From DATFKA01 sp042095835 (lineage in GTDB: Bacteria; Bacteroidota; Bacteroidia; Chitinophagales; Saprospiraceae): DNA of 64,000 nucleotides. The stretch is from the NCBI GenBank assembly GCA_042095835.1, contig JBELML010000018.1:8156-72155 (forward strand), written 5' to 3'. The notes beneath the pieces were generated by a model. The model was not told the origin of the DNA and made no database searches. It saw only the letters and a program-made list of their open reading frames with translations. Position numbers and translations under genes: made by a program. Shown piece by piece: positions 1 through 9,261 of the stretch (position 1 is the first letter of the stretch; each line of letters opens with the position of its first letter).

Positions 1-1783
1 CGTATTGCAAGGTAGTTACCGAGAGGATGAGATTGGCTTTAGTGAAACCAATTCTGAATTACTTTTATCCTACGAAAGTAATCGTCTGAATGGATCTGAT
101 TTTCAATTTGATGTAAAAGTTGGGGGTAACCTCATGCGCCAGAAAGCCAACTTCCTTATTGCTAATAATCCTCAGCTTAAGTTTTTTGGAACAGGTGAAA
201 GCATCTATACTTTGACCAACGCTCGTTCTGGTGTCTTGGTGGAATCTCAAAAAACAAATGCTGGAATCAATAGTGTATTTGGCTTGGTCACCTTGTCCTA
301 TAAAAACTTTTTATACCTAGATGCAACCTACCGAAATGATTGGAACAGCACACTCGTCAATCCAAGCCTTGGTATTGATGATTCTGAATTCTCCTTTGGG
401 TATCCTTCGGTTTCAGTAAGTGCTATTTTATCTGAAATCATGGAGCTACCAACCACTTCTCCAATCTCCTTCTTGAAATTGAAAGCCAATTATGCGGAAG
501 TAGGAAATGGTGCTCCGCCTTATGCTTTTGGTACCACCTTTACTCCACAGGCAGCTTTTGGGGGCAATTCCGTTTTTACAACCAACCGTACAGTAGCAGA
601 TCCGAACCTGACTAACGAGCGTACCCAAGCTTATGAGGTAGGAATTGACCTGAGACTATGGAATAACCGCTTACGCTTAGATGCGACTTACTATGATATG
701 CTTAGTTTTGACCAGATTATTGAGCTACCAGTTGCCGCTACTAGTGGCTTTGATTTCAAATTGACCAATGGTGGGTCAATCAGAAACCGAGGGGTAGAAG
801 TATTGTTGGCAGGGACAATTATTGACAATTCCAGTCTCAGATGGGATGCCACCTTAAATGTTGGTCACAACAGAGCGGTGGTCGAATCTTTACCAGATAT
901 TATCACCAGCGGTCGTTACTCTATTGTTTCAAGTATGTATCCTAATGATGGAGGTACTGCCGGCTTGGAATATGTAGCAGAGGAAGGTGAACTTTTAGGA
1001 CAATTGTATGGCTTGGGCTTCGTAAGGCATCCTGAAACAGGAGAGATTATTCACCAAGATGGTATTCCGCTTACTGGCGAAGAAAAGGTATCTGCTGGTT
1101 CTTTTCAACCCGATGTCAGACTTGGATTAATGAATGAATTCACCTTCGGCAACTTCAACCTTAGCTTTCTTTTTGACGGACAAATTGGAGGTAAAATCTA
1201 TGCCAGATCTCATGCGCTTTACTCAACTGGTGGAACTATTGCTCACGAGGATGATCCCAATCTACCAATAGCTACTACTGATGGAAGACAAACCTATTCT
1301 GTTGATTACGATGGAGCGGGTGATCCTGTTTATACACTAGAAGATGCTGGAGTCGGAGTGATTGGACCTGGTCTAAAATGGGAAGATTTGAATGAAGACG
1401 GCATCATAGATTTTGATACAGAAACCTCTCCAAATGACGTAGCAGTACAAGCTGGAGGAATCGGGTATGTAGGCTATTTTTATCAGTACTATGGCAACGG
1501 TTTTCGCCGGGATAATATTGAAGCCTCAACTTATGATGCCACTTACTTTAAGTTGAGAGAGCTAAGTTTTGGGTACAATTTACCTAAATCTTTATTAAGT
1601 GGTATTGGCTTAGAATCCGCTCGAGTATCAGTTGTAGGACGCAATTTGCTTCTATTTTCAGATGTACCGACCATTGATCCAGAGACGTACTCTATTCGCA
1701 ATGGATTGTTTATCAATGGTTTTGAGAGCCAGCAAATCTTTTCACAAAGGAACATTGGATTCTCTATTAACCTTGGCTTTTAA
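1..1783 (+). CDS. SusC/RagA-family TonB-linked outer membrane protein, 3' part
   Basis: The reading frame is open through the left edge (codons run from base 2), so this is the C-terminal ~590 residues of a receptor that is usually about 1000 residues long; carboxypeptidase-like, plug and early barrel parts lie outside. Visible are alternating amphipathic beta-strands, the SusC-type conserved stretch RLRLDATYYD and the terminal strand NIGFSINLGF ending in Phe, as expected for an outer-membrane barrel inserted by BAM. The family imports oligosaccharides, peptides or other nutrients across the outer membrane with energy from TonB/ExbBD. It pairs with the SusD-like lipoprotein 49 bp downstream. 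No glycan-degrading enzyme follows, so the substrate cannot be inferred here. Confidence 0.93.
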   Translation, partial: VLQGSYREDEIGFSETNSELLLSYESNRLNGSDFQFDVKVGGNLMRQKANFLIANNPQLKFFGTGESIYTLTNARSGVLVESQKTNAGINSVFGLVTLSYKNFLYLDATYRNDWNSTLVNPSLGIDDSEFSFGYPSVSVSAILSEIMELPTTSPISFLKLKANYAEVGNGAPPYAFGTTFTPQAAFGGNSVFTTNRTVADPNLTNERTQAYEVGIDLRLWNNRLRLDATYYDMLSFDQIIELPVAATSGFDFKLTNGGSIRNRGVEVLLAGTIIDNSSLRWDATLNVGHNRAVVESLPDIITSGRYSIVSSMYPNDGGTAGLEYVAEEGELLGQLYGLGFVRHPETGEIIHQDGIPLTGEEKVSAGSFQPDVRLGLMNEFTFGNFNLSFLFDGQIGGKIYARSHALYSTGGTIAHEDDPNLPIATTDGRQTYSVDYDGAGDPVYTLEDAGVGVIGPGLKWEDLNEDGIIDFDTETSPNDVAVQAGGIGYVGYFYQYYGNGFRRDNIEASTYDATYFKLRELSFGYNLPKSLLSGIGLESARVSVVGRNLLLFSDVPTIDPETYSIRNGLFINGFESQQIFSQRNIGFSINLGF

Positions 1784-1832
1784 TTAAGCCAGTGTGCTTG
1801 AATCCATTTGTTTAAATCGATAAAAAACAATT

Positions 1833-3317
1833 ATGAATTATTCAAAATATATATTGCTCATCATCTTGATCGTTCCATTTTGGGGATGTGATGAATTTGA
1901 AGAATTTAATGAAAACCCTAATGAGCCTACGGTAGTCTCTGCAGATGTACTGCTACCGAGTGCCATTCGAAAATCAGTCAATACGACAGTAGACGCCTCC
2001 TTTTTAGTTGGAAATAATGCTGCACAATTAACGTCTAAGACCTTGCGCTTGGAAGTTGATTCTTACAATTGGAATGCTTTCCCATCTTATTGGGACGGTT
2101 GGTACGAAAGCCTGACGGATGTTAATTCTTTGGAGCGTTTAGCAATCAGCGCTGAAAATGAAGTACTAGAAGCTGCGGCAATTACTTTGCGCTCCTGGAT
2201 TTTTGCTAACCTTACCAACGCCTACGGTGATATTCCTTATTTTCAAGCGTTGGATGGAGCAAACAATAATTTCACGCCAGTCTACGATGACCAATCTGCT
2301 ATTTACGCTGATTTATTGTCTGAATTAGAAAGAGCAAGTACTTTGTTAAGTACAGGAAATGGTAGTATTGATGGAGACATTTTATTGAATGGAGATGTCA
2401 ATAGCTGGCTCAAATTCACGAATTCTCTGCGCTTACGATTGTTGATGACTGCCAATAATCAGCTGAGTAATGCAGGTACCCAATTTGCCGACATTGTATC
2501 AAGCGGTAACATACTGAGTAGCAATGCAGACAATATTGTCTTAACCTACACCGGAAGTTTTCCTAACGAATGGCCTTTGATGCCTTTAAAAATTGGAGAC
2601 TTTGATGCTGTTGCTATCAGTGCAACCGCTCTCGCAGCATTAGAGCAGACCAATGATCCTAGATCGTCGCGCTATGCACGCCCTAATAGTGATGACTATT
2701 CAGGCAATACCTTAGATTTTATTGGTGCGATTAACGGACAAGGAGAGAGTTGTACTAAAGATGGTGCATCACGTCTGGGGGTACAGTACTACAATTATCC
2801 TGGTTTGACGAGTGCTTCGAACTTGGGATTGCCGATTGCAGAAGGCATCATCATGACTTATGCTGAGGTAGAATTTTTATTGGCGGAGGCTGCAGCTAAA
2901 GGCTGGATAAATGATGATGTGGAGACTCATTACCGAGCAGGAATAGCTGCTTCAATGGAGTACAATCAAGTTGATCTCGATCCTTATGGCTGGACTAGCT
3001 TTGATGACTTTTATAATAATTCTGGAGTAGCCTACAGTACGGTTACAGATATCTGGGAACAAAAATGGCTAGCCTTATTTTTTCACGGCTTAGAGCCTTA
3101 CTTTGAGTTGCGAAGATGGTACTTCGAAAGTGATTTCTCTTTTGATGGCCTTCCTTTTATAGATGCTTCGTGCGAGAACCTCAATGGAGATCGCTTGCCC
3201 TTAAAGTTTTTATATCCTGGAGAAGAGCAATCTTTGAATGCAGAAAATTATAATGCTGTAATCAGTAGAATTGGAGGTTCTAACGATCAGAACGCCAATA
3301 TTTGGCTGGTACAATAG
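1833..3317 (+). CDS. SusD/RagB-family nutrient-binding outer membrane lipoprotein (SusD-like_2 type)
   Basis: The 494-residue product begins with a lipoprotein signal peptide ending PFWGC (acylated Cys19), followed by an acidic stretch DEFEEF that resembles the Bacteroidota surface-export signal for lipoproteins. The body has the helix-rich SusD fold with the family's late motif (TYAEVEFLLAEAAAKGW near residue 345) and a C-terminal WEQKWLALFFHGLEPYFELRR segment typical of the SusD-like_2 subgroup. It is expected to cap the preceding SusC barrel at the cell surface and deliver ligand to it. It lies 49 bp after susC and is closed by a strong terminator, so the pair is the 3' end of an operon. 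The ligand is unknown. Confidence 0.93.
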   Translation: MNYSKYILLIILIVPFWGCDEFEEFNENPNEPTVVSADVLLPSAIRKSVNTTVDASFLVGNNAAQLTSKTLRLEVDSYNWNAFPSYWDGWYESLTDVNSLERLAISAENEVLEAAAITLRSWIFANLTNAYGDIPYFQALDGANNNFTPVYDDQSAIYADLLSELERASTLLSTGNGSIDGDILLNGDVNSWLKFTNSLRLRLLMTANNQLSNAGTQFADIVSSGNILSSNADNIVLTYTGSFPNEWPLMPLKIGDFDAVAISATALAALEQTNDPRSSRYARPNSDDYSGNTLDFIGAINGQGESCTKDGASRLGVQYYNYPGLTSASNLGLPIAEGIIMTYAEVEFLLAEAAAKGWINDDVETHYRAGIAASMEYNQVDLDPYGWTSFDDFYNNSGVAYSTVTDIWEQKWLALFFHGLEPYFELRRWYFESDFSFDGLPFIDASCENLNGDRLPLKFLYPGEEQSLNAENYNAVISRIGGSNDQNANIWLVQ

Positions 3318-3340
3318 ACAACACTCTTTTTTTGCAACCC

Positions 3341-3385
3341 AAAACCTAAAAAGAGGAGGATACGCTCCTCCTCTTTTTAGGTTTT
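3341..3385. terminator. Perfect 20-bp inverted repeat, terminator of the susCD operon
   Basis: Left arm 3341-3360 and right arm 3366-3385 are exact reverse complements separated by five bases. The A-rich left and T-rich right ends make it usable on both strands. It sits 24 bp after the susD stop and separates that operon from the BCCT gene. Confidence 0.85.
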
Positions 3386-3424
3386 GAGTTGCCATCTCTT
3401 TTTACCATTTTCAACAATACCTAA

Positions 3425-5008
3425 ATGAAGGAAAAAAAATACTTTGATATATACGCTCCGGTATTTTACCCCGCTGCATTTATCATCTTGACTACGATTG
3501 CTCTTTCCTTCTTTTTTAGCGATGGGATCAATCATGTATTTTCTGCTTTTCAGAAGATGGCATCTAATAATTTTGGTTGGTTTTTCATATTAGCCACTAA
3601 CCTTTTTGTAATTGCGGCTTTATATTTTGCCTTTAGCGATTACGGTAAAATTCGTTTGGGAGGAAAAGAAGCAAAACCAGACTTTTCTACCTTTTCCTGG
3701 TTTTCAATGTTGTTTTCCGCTGGCATTGGTATTGGGCTACTATTTTATGGTGTAGCAGAACCCATTTTCCATTATACTAATCCTCCTTTTCCTGCTGCTA
3801 ATGAAGCTGAACTGGCACAGCAAGCAATGGCATATACTTTTTTGCATTGGGGATTACATGGATGGGGATCATATGTCATTATAGGTCTTGCTTTAGCTTT
3901 TTTTACCTACAATAAAAACCTGCCTTTAACCATACGCTCGCTGTTTTATCCTTTGATTGGCGAACGCATTCATCAATGGCCTGGAAGTGTCATTGATATC
4001 TTAGCTGTGGTAGCTACCCTTTTTGGTCTAGCTACCTCTCTGGGCTTAGGTGTACAGCAGGTAGGTGCTGGTTTAAATTACCTATTTGGAATTGTCAATA
4101 CTACTCAGACGCACATCATTTTAATCGGACTAATTACACTAGGAGCAACGACATCTGTGGTCTTAGGCCTTGATAAAGGAGTTCGTTTTTTGAGTGTAGT
4201 AAATATGAGATTAGCTTTAATCTTTTTGATAAGTATCATTATCATTGGTCCAACTGTATTTTTGCTGGATGGGTTTATTCAAAATGTAGGATACTATTTT
4301 AATAATTTAATTGCCGTTGGCACCTGGGCAGAGACCTTTACACAAGGCACTTGGCAAAATGATTGGACCATTTTTTATTGGGCTTGGTGGATCAGTTGGT
4401 CACCATTTGTTGGGATATTTATAGCCAGAGTATCGAGAGGACGTACGGTTCGGGAGTTTATACTGGGGGTGCTGTTGGTGCCCTCCCTACTTATTTTTCT
4501 TTGGATGAGTGTATTTGGTGGTGCCGCCATATATTTGGATATGGCTGGAGTAGATACCATTGCAGAAGCCGTTAACACTGATTTGTCCACATCTCTTTTT
4601 GTCTTTTTAGAAGAGTTTCCGTTTTCCTCTATCACCTCCTTTATTGGAATTATACTAGTTACTATATTTTTCATTACTTCGTCGGATTCTGGCTCATTAG
4701 TGATTGATAGCATCACTTCGGGAGGGAAATTAGATGCTCCGGTTGGGCAGCGTATCTTTTGGGCTTTATTGGAAGGAGCGGTAGCGGCAGCATTGCTTTT
4801 TGCTGGAGGGTTAAAAGCTTTGCAATCGGTTGTCATCTCAGCTGGTTTACCGTTTGCTATTATTTTGTTATTTGTGATTTATGCTCTTAATAAAGCCTTC
4901 AAAGAAGAGATCAATGAAATCAAAAAACAAGCTCGAAGAAAAGAGCAAGCTGAATATATAAAATATGTCAAAAATTTAATTGAAGCCGAAGAAAATGAAA
5001 ATCAATAA
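3425..5008 (+). CDS. BCCT-family transporter (betaine/choline/carnitine type)
   Basis: A 527-residue polytopic membrane protein with about twelve hydrophobic segments, matching the usual size of the family. The BCCT signature is clear: the glycine-rich SAGIGIGLLFYGVAEP around residues 98-113, the Trp-rich FLHWGLHGWGSY around 139-150, and the transmembrane-8 box FYWAWWISWSPFVGIFIARV around 316-335. The family imports quaternary ammonium compounds by Na+ or H+ symport, mainly for osmoprotection. The charged C-terminal tail (KEEINEIKKQARRKEQAEY) is the sort of segment used for osmosensing. The next gene, a universal-stress protein, overlaps its end by 14 bp, suggesting coupled expression. The exact substrate cannot be read from sequence. 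Confidence 0.93.
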   Translation: MKEKKYFDIYAPVFYPAAFIILTTIALSFFFSDGINHVFSAFQKMASNNFGWFFILATNLFVIAALYFAFSDYGKIRLGGKEAKPDFSTFSWFSMLFSAGIGIGLLFYGVAEPIFHYTNPPFPAANEAELAQQAMAYTFLHWGLHGWGSYVIIGLALAFFTYNKNLPLTIRSLFYPLIGERIHQWPGSVIDILAVVATLFGLATSLGLGVQQVGAGLNYLFGIVNTTQTHIILIGLITLGATTSVVLGLDKGVRFLSVVNMRLALIFLISIIIIGPTVFLLDGFIQNVGYYFNNLIAVGTWAETFTQGTWQNDWTIFYWAWWISWSPFVGIFIARVSRGRTVREFILGVLLVPSLLIFLWMSVFGGAAIYLDMAGVDTIAEAVNTDLSTSLFVFLEEFPFSSITSFIGIILVTIFFITSSDSGSLVIDSITSGGKLDAPVGQRIFWALLEGAVAAALLFAGGLKALQSVVISAGLPFAIILLFVIYALNKAFKEEINEIKKQARRKEQAEYIKYVKNLIEAEENENQ

Positions 5009-5867
5009 CATCCTGATTTGCTTGGACCTTTCAAAGTTTGATTCAATTCTAGTAGAATATGCTTTATATTTTTTATCAAAGCTTCCTGGTGAAAAACAGG
5101 TAACTCTTTTTCATAACATTAGATACGATTTTTTAGGAGGTGAACTTGGAATAGATGTGCAGGATGTGGTTACACTCAAAGAGACCATTGTCAAGAACAT
5201 TCGGGTAAAACATAAAAATAAATTTAGTCAATTAGAGACTCCCTTTGACATTATTGTACAGGACTATAATAGCACTGCTGACGCCATTTTGACCCTGAAA
5301 GAAGAACTAGAAATAGATTTATTGGTGACGGGAAAAAAATTACCTGATGAAGGAGCTGGGATTATTCCTCTAAAAATCCTATCGCTTGACCAGCATAAAA
5401 CCCCCATATTATTGGTTTCAAGTGGTAGTGTCTTAAAACTAAATAAACTTCTAGCTCCCATTGACTTATCAAAAATCACTAATCAAATCATTGGTGTAGC
5501 CGATTACTTTCAATCAAAGGAGCCGCTCCAAAAAATAGGCTTATTTATTTATAAGCTTCCGGTGACTTACTTCCCTTATTTTGAGTCTTCTGATGAGAAA
5601 ATTGAACATCGACTGAAAAAAAAGGCTGAAACTAAAATAAATAAATTTTTATCTACTAATGAGCATTTGCCAGATGATAGTTGGGAAATCAGTATTAAAA
5701 AAGGAGTCGATATTTCTAAAGCCATCATAAAATATACCCTCCAAAATGAAGTTGATCTAATTATTATTGGTAGAATTGGCAGAACAGATTTATTGGGAAA
5801 TCAGCTGGGAGGTACTACCAGAAGAGTCATTACAGCAATTAGACATAGACCAATACTCATCATATAA
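4995..5867 (+). CDS. Tandem-domain universal stress protein (UspA family)
   Basis: About 290 residues forming two Usp domains in series: the first begins INNILICLDLSKFD, the second starts near residue 150 at LNKLLAPIDLSK. The C-terminal IIIGRIGRTDLLGNQLGGT carries the family's nucleotide-binding pattern G-x2-G-x9-G-(S/T) in slightly degenerate form, whereas the first domain lacks it. I start at ATG 4995 rather than the in-frame TTG at 4980 because homology begins just after the ATG. The start overlaps the BCCT stop by 14 bp, so translation is probably coupled. A cytosolic regulator of the transporter or of the stress response is an inference from context, not shown. Confidence 0.88.
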   Translation: MKINNILICLDLSKFDSILVEYALYFLSKLPGEKQVTLFHNIRYDFLGGELGIDVQDVVTLKETIVKNIRVKHKNKFSQLETPFDIIVQDYNSTADAILTLKEELEIDLLVTGKKLPDEGAGIIPLKILSLDQHKTPILLVSSGSVLKLNKLLAPIDLSKITNQIIGVADYFQSKEPLQKIGLFIYKLPVTYFPYFESSDEKIEHRLKKKAETKINKFLSTNEHLPDDSWEISIKKGVDISKAIIKYTLQNEVDLIIIGRIGRTDLLGNQLGGTTRRVITAIRHRPILII

Positions 5868-5910
5868 GCTCCACAAATAAGCAAGGAGTAGCCCTGCAAT
5901 AAGCTTCTAG

Positions 5911-5956
5911 GTGATTAGCGCTGTCAATTCCTAAAGAACGGACAACGCTAGTCATC
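5911..5956. terminator. Imperfect hairpin between convergent usp and S9 peptidase genes
   Basis: Arms at 5911-5925 and 5941-5956 are complementary with about two mismatches. It lies between two convergent genes where a bidirectional terminator is expected, but no strong T tract follows. Confidence 0.4.
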
Positions 5957-5974
5957 TACGATATCTTCATTTGC

Positions 5975-8002
5975 CTACTTCCGATACCGATCAAACCAAG
6001 CCACAATATGCTCGATCTTAGTAATCAACTGGCTCGGCCGATTGGCAATAAAGTGGAAAGAACCCGGTATCACCACCAAGCCCGTCTCTATCTCCCGAAT
6101 CTTAAGCGCATGATAAAGCTGCTTGGCCTCTGAGAGTGGTGTCCGCAAATCCTCGCTGCCTACCATGACCAAAGTGGGTGTCTCAATATTACCGACCAAA
6201 GAAGCAGGCGAAAAACTCCAATAAGTATCTGGCTCTTCCCAAGGCTGGCCAGGAAAGCGCGAATTGGCATATCCATAATAATTATCGGCCACCAGGGTTT
6301 TACTGATCCAGTTCATCACAGGTTTAATGACAGCGGCCGAACGAAAGCGATTGTTTTTACCAATCATCCAGGCACTCATGATGCCCCCGGCGCTCCCTCC
6401 GGTGACAAATAGACTATCTTCTGAAGTATAGCCATTGGCCAGCACGGCATCCACGCCATCCATCACATCGTGGTAATCATCTCCAGGATAATTGTGGTAA
6501 AGGAGGTTGCCAAACTCCTCGCCATAGCTTGTACTCCCGCGGGGATTTGGATAAAAAACAACAAATCCAGCCGTAGCGTACAATTGCATTTCGGGAGAGA
6601 AACGGTCACCGTAGTTGGCAATTGGACCACCGTGATTTTCTACCAGCAGCGGATACGATTTTTCCGAATCAAAGAAAGGCGGTTTGACGATCCAGCCCTG
6701 CACATCTCGCTTGTCTACGGAGGATTTATACCAAATTTCTTCTACCTGTCCCAGCGTACGATTGCCAAGCAAATCTTTACTTAAGGCGGTGAGAATTTTG
6801 GGTTCCTCTTGCCCCATTTTGATCAGGGCTACTTCAGCAGGATGATAAGGATTGGTATGCGGATAAGCAATCCAACCATTACTGGCTAAGGAATATTCTC
6901 CACCGCCGTATGGACGTGCTGGGTTGGTGCCGCCCGCATCACTCGCCACCACGGAGGTTTTTCCAGCCAAGGTGGTGTGCCCAATTTTAGTATTACCATA
7001 ATTATCATATACAAAATACAAGCCCTTGCCGTCTGCAGACCAACTCAGGTCAGCAATAGAACGGTCTAAGCCCGTTTCAATCATCCGTTTATTGCTTCCG
7101 TCGGTATCCATCAGGTAAAGGTGGGCGATCTGATAAGTCTGTACCTTATCGTCATACCCGACATAAGCGATGGTTTTTCCATCTGGAGATAATGCTACAC
7201 CACGATCGGGGCCATTCCGGTCAGTGAGTGCTTTAATGCTTCCATCAGAAAGCTGGAGCTGGTAGATTTCACTGTTGCGGAAATCGTAGGCCCAATTTTC
7301 GTTGCGGTTACCTGAGAAGTAGAGGTGTTTCCCATCCTTTGACCAGCCAGGAGCGCCTCGGTGGTTAAAAGGGCCTGAAGTGAGTTGCTTTGCAGCCCCA
7401 CCTTCAGCAGAGATCAAGAAGTAATGACTGTAACCAGCCTTCATATAGCCGGAGCCGTCGGCTTCGTGTTTGAGGCGGGTTTCCATGAAGGGATGTTCGG
7501 CCCACTGGGCGCCTTGTGGTTTCTTGGGTGGCCGTACCAAGTATTCAAACGACTCTTTCACAAACATAGAGAAGGCCAGTTTGGTCCCATCTGGTGACCA
7601 ACTCAAGCCACTGGCGCTACCGTCTAGCTGAGAAATCCGAGCTAAACTCCCATTGTCCAACCAATAAACAAAGATCTCACTTCCTTGGTCGGTACTCGAG
7701 GTGAAAGCTATCCGACTACCATCAGGTGACCAGACAGGACTAGACTCCGAGGCATCTCGATTGGTGAGTTTGCGGTGGCCCGTACCGTCGGTTTTAATCG
7801 TCCAAAGATTACCTACTCGGCGGTCTTTCATAATGTCCATAGAGCGGCGGACGTAGACGATGGTTTCGCCATCCGGAGAGATTTGTGGACTAGAAGCCCA
7901 TTGAAGATCGAAAACATCCATGCTCGTGAAAGCTGGTTGGGCGGTAGTGCTTATGGATAATCCGATAAATAAGAGGAATAGGAATGGAAGTTTGCTTTGC
8001 AT
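5975..8002 (-). CDS. S9-family serine peptidase (prolyl oligopeptidase/acylaminoacyl peptidase type), secreted
   Basis: 675 residues with a signal peptide (MQSKLPFLFLLFIGLSISTT, cleavage after TAQ). The N-terminal ~390 residues are a TolB/WD40-like propeller with repeated PDG-type blades (SPDGETIVYV, SPDGTKLAFS, SADGKGLYFV). The C-terminal alpha/beta hydrolase has the catalytic triad in the expected order: Ser537 in GGSAGG, Asp618 in GSEDLRTP and His650 in GSFHF. The propeller normally restricts access to short peptides. It probably acts in the periplasm or outside as an oligopeptide-processing enzyme. It stands alone, transcribed opposite to its neighbours, and convergent with the usp gene. 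Confidence 0.93.
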   Translation of the reverse strand: MQSKLPFLFLLFIGLSISTTAQPAFTSMDVFDLQWASSPQISPDGETIVYVRRSMDIMKDRRVGNLWTIKTDGTGHRKLTNRDASESSPVWSPDGSRIAFTSSTDQGSEIFVYWLDNGSLARISQLDGSASGLSWSPDGTKLAFSMFVKESFEYLVRPPKKPQGAQWAEHPFMETRLKHEADGSGYMKAGYSHYFLISAEGGAAKQLTSGPFNHRGAPGWSKDGKHLYFSGNRNENWAYDFRNSEIYQLQLSDGSIKALTDRNGPDRGVALSPDGKTIAYVGYDDKVQTYQIAHLYLMDTDGSNKRMIETGLDRSIADLSWSADGKGLYFVYDNYGNTKIGHTTLAGKTSVVASDAGGTNPARPYGGGEYSLASNGWIAYPHTNPYHPAEVALIKMGQEEPKILTALSKDLLGNRTLGQVEEIWYKSSVDKRDVQGWIVKPPFFDSEKSYPLLVENHGGPIANYGDRFSPEMQLYATAGFVVFYPNPRGSTSYGEEFGNLLYHNYPGDDYHDVMDGVDAVLANGYTSEDSLFVTGGSAGGIMSAWMIGKNNRFRSAAVIKPVMNWISKTLVADNYYGYANSRFPGQPWEEPDTYWSFSPASLVGNIETPTLVMVGSEDLRTPLSEAKQLYHALKIREIETGLVVIPGSFHFIANRPSQLITKIEHIVAWFDRYRK

Positions 8003-8175
8003 AAGGCTAATTTTTACGGCAAAAAGATAGGAAAAATTGTTTGCTTATGTCGGATGAGTAGTGGAGCTTTTGGGTTTTTATCCTGCAACCATCTATTGAT
8101 CGAGAGCGCCCAAACTATGCCTAGTTTTTTATTTTTATCAAGAAATAAAGCCTAATTTTAAGGTAAAGGACTTGC

Positions 8176-9261
8176 ATGTTTAAAAGTACCACAAAATCAA
8201 CCCTCTTTCTTTACCTGGAGATTATTCTTATTTGGGTGGTTGCACTTTTCATTTTAATGTTCCTGCGCAATTTTGGAGCTGATCCGAGTGCCCAGGATAA
8301 TCCTTTGAGAGGGCTGAGTTTTCTTCAGCGTTTAACGGTGCTCTTTTCGGTAGGGACCTTGGCTGGGATTATGTATACCAGTATAGAGTTGCTTTTTGAT
8401 CGCCCCTATTTTCAAAAGCACTCTTATGGACGAATTATCCTGAGCAAAATGGTGTTTTCCTTCTTTACCGTAAAGTTTATGATGGCGATAGGGATTAGCT
8501 TGACCAACACTTTTATGGATATAGGGATGGAGCGAGCGGAAGTAGTGGAAATCTTGAGGAGTAAGGTCTATTGGGTCATCTTTGTGTACTTTTTAATTGT
8601 TGCGAGCTTCATTTCTTTCGTTCGGATGGTGAGTCAGAAGTTTGGTCCAGGCGTACTCTGGAATATGTTTATTGGTAGGTATCGGAATCCACGTGAGGAA
8701 AAGCGGGTGTTCATGTTCTTGGATCTAAAGTCCTCTACTACAATAGCCGAAAAATTGGGACACATTAAATTCAGCCGACTCCTGCAAAATTGCTTTGCTG
8801 ATTTAACCCCAGTAGTAACTAAGCACAAGGTCGAAATCTATCAATACGTAGGCGATGAGGCGGTTTTGAGTTGGCCTTTAGATAGTGGTTTTGAGCGAAA
8901 CCACTGTATTCACTGCTACTTTGATTATATGGATATACTTGCCTCCAAAGCTGATTATTACGAAAAAGAATATGGCTTACAGCCTTTTTTCAAGGCGGGC
9001 GTACATCTAGGAGAAGTGATAGTAGCAGAAGTAGGACTGATTAAAAGGGAAATTGCTTTTCACGGAGATGTCTTGAATACCACCGCTCGCATTCAAAGTC
9101 GCTGTAATGAATTACAGCAGCAATTGTTGATTTCTGATAAAGTATTAGAACACTTAGCTCCCGATCAGCAAATTCAAAGCCAACACATGGGCGAAGAGGT
9201 GCTCAAAGGCAAAGAAAAACCCGTTGTAATTTATGGGATAAATAAACTCAAGGATATATGA
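8176..9261 (+). CDS. Membrane-anchored class III adenylate/guanylate cyclase
   Basis: 361 residues: four hydrophobic segments in the first ~150 residues, then a catalytic cyclase homology domain from about 170 to 350. The two metal-binding aspartates are visible as Asp183 (FLDLKSST) and Asp227 (YVGDEAVLSW), followed by KAGVHLGEV and GDVLNTTARIQ, the usual class III landmarks. It should synthesise cAMP (or cGMP) on the cytosolic face. The stop overlaps the start of the next gene in ATGA, so the secreted Asp-box protein downstream is translationally coupled. The membrane part has no recognisable extracellular sensor domain. Confidence 0.9.
   Translation: MFKSTTKSTLFLYLEIILIWVVALFILMFLRNFGADPSAQDNPLRGLSFLQRLTVLFSVGTLAGIMYTSIELLFDRPYFQKHSYGRIILSKMVFSFFTVKFMMAIGISLTNTFMDIGMERAEVVEILRSKVYWVIFVYFLIVASFISFVRMVSQKFGPGVLWNMFIGRYRNPREEKRVFMFLDLKSSTTIAEKLGHIKFSRLLQNCFADLTPVVTKHKVEIYQYVGDEAVLSWPLDSGFERNHCIHCYFDYMDILASKADYYEKEYGLQPFFKAGVHLGEVIVAEVGLIKREIAFHGDVLNTTARIQSRCNELQQQLLISDKVLEHLAPDQQIQSQHMGEEVLKGKEKPVVIYGINKLKDI

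Noticed and set aside
4375..4836. 153-codon minus-strand frame inside the BCCT gene
   Set aside because: Lies fully inside a well-supported transporter gene, with no recognisable domain.
4980..4994. TTG start extending the usp gene by five codons
   Set aside because: The extension reads KPKK, outside the Usp fold; ATG 4995 is the natural start.
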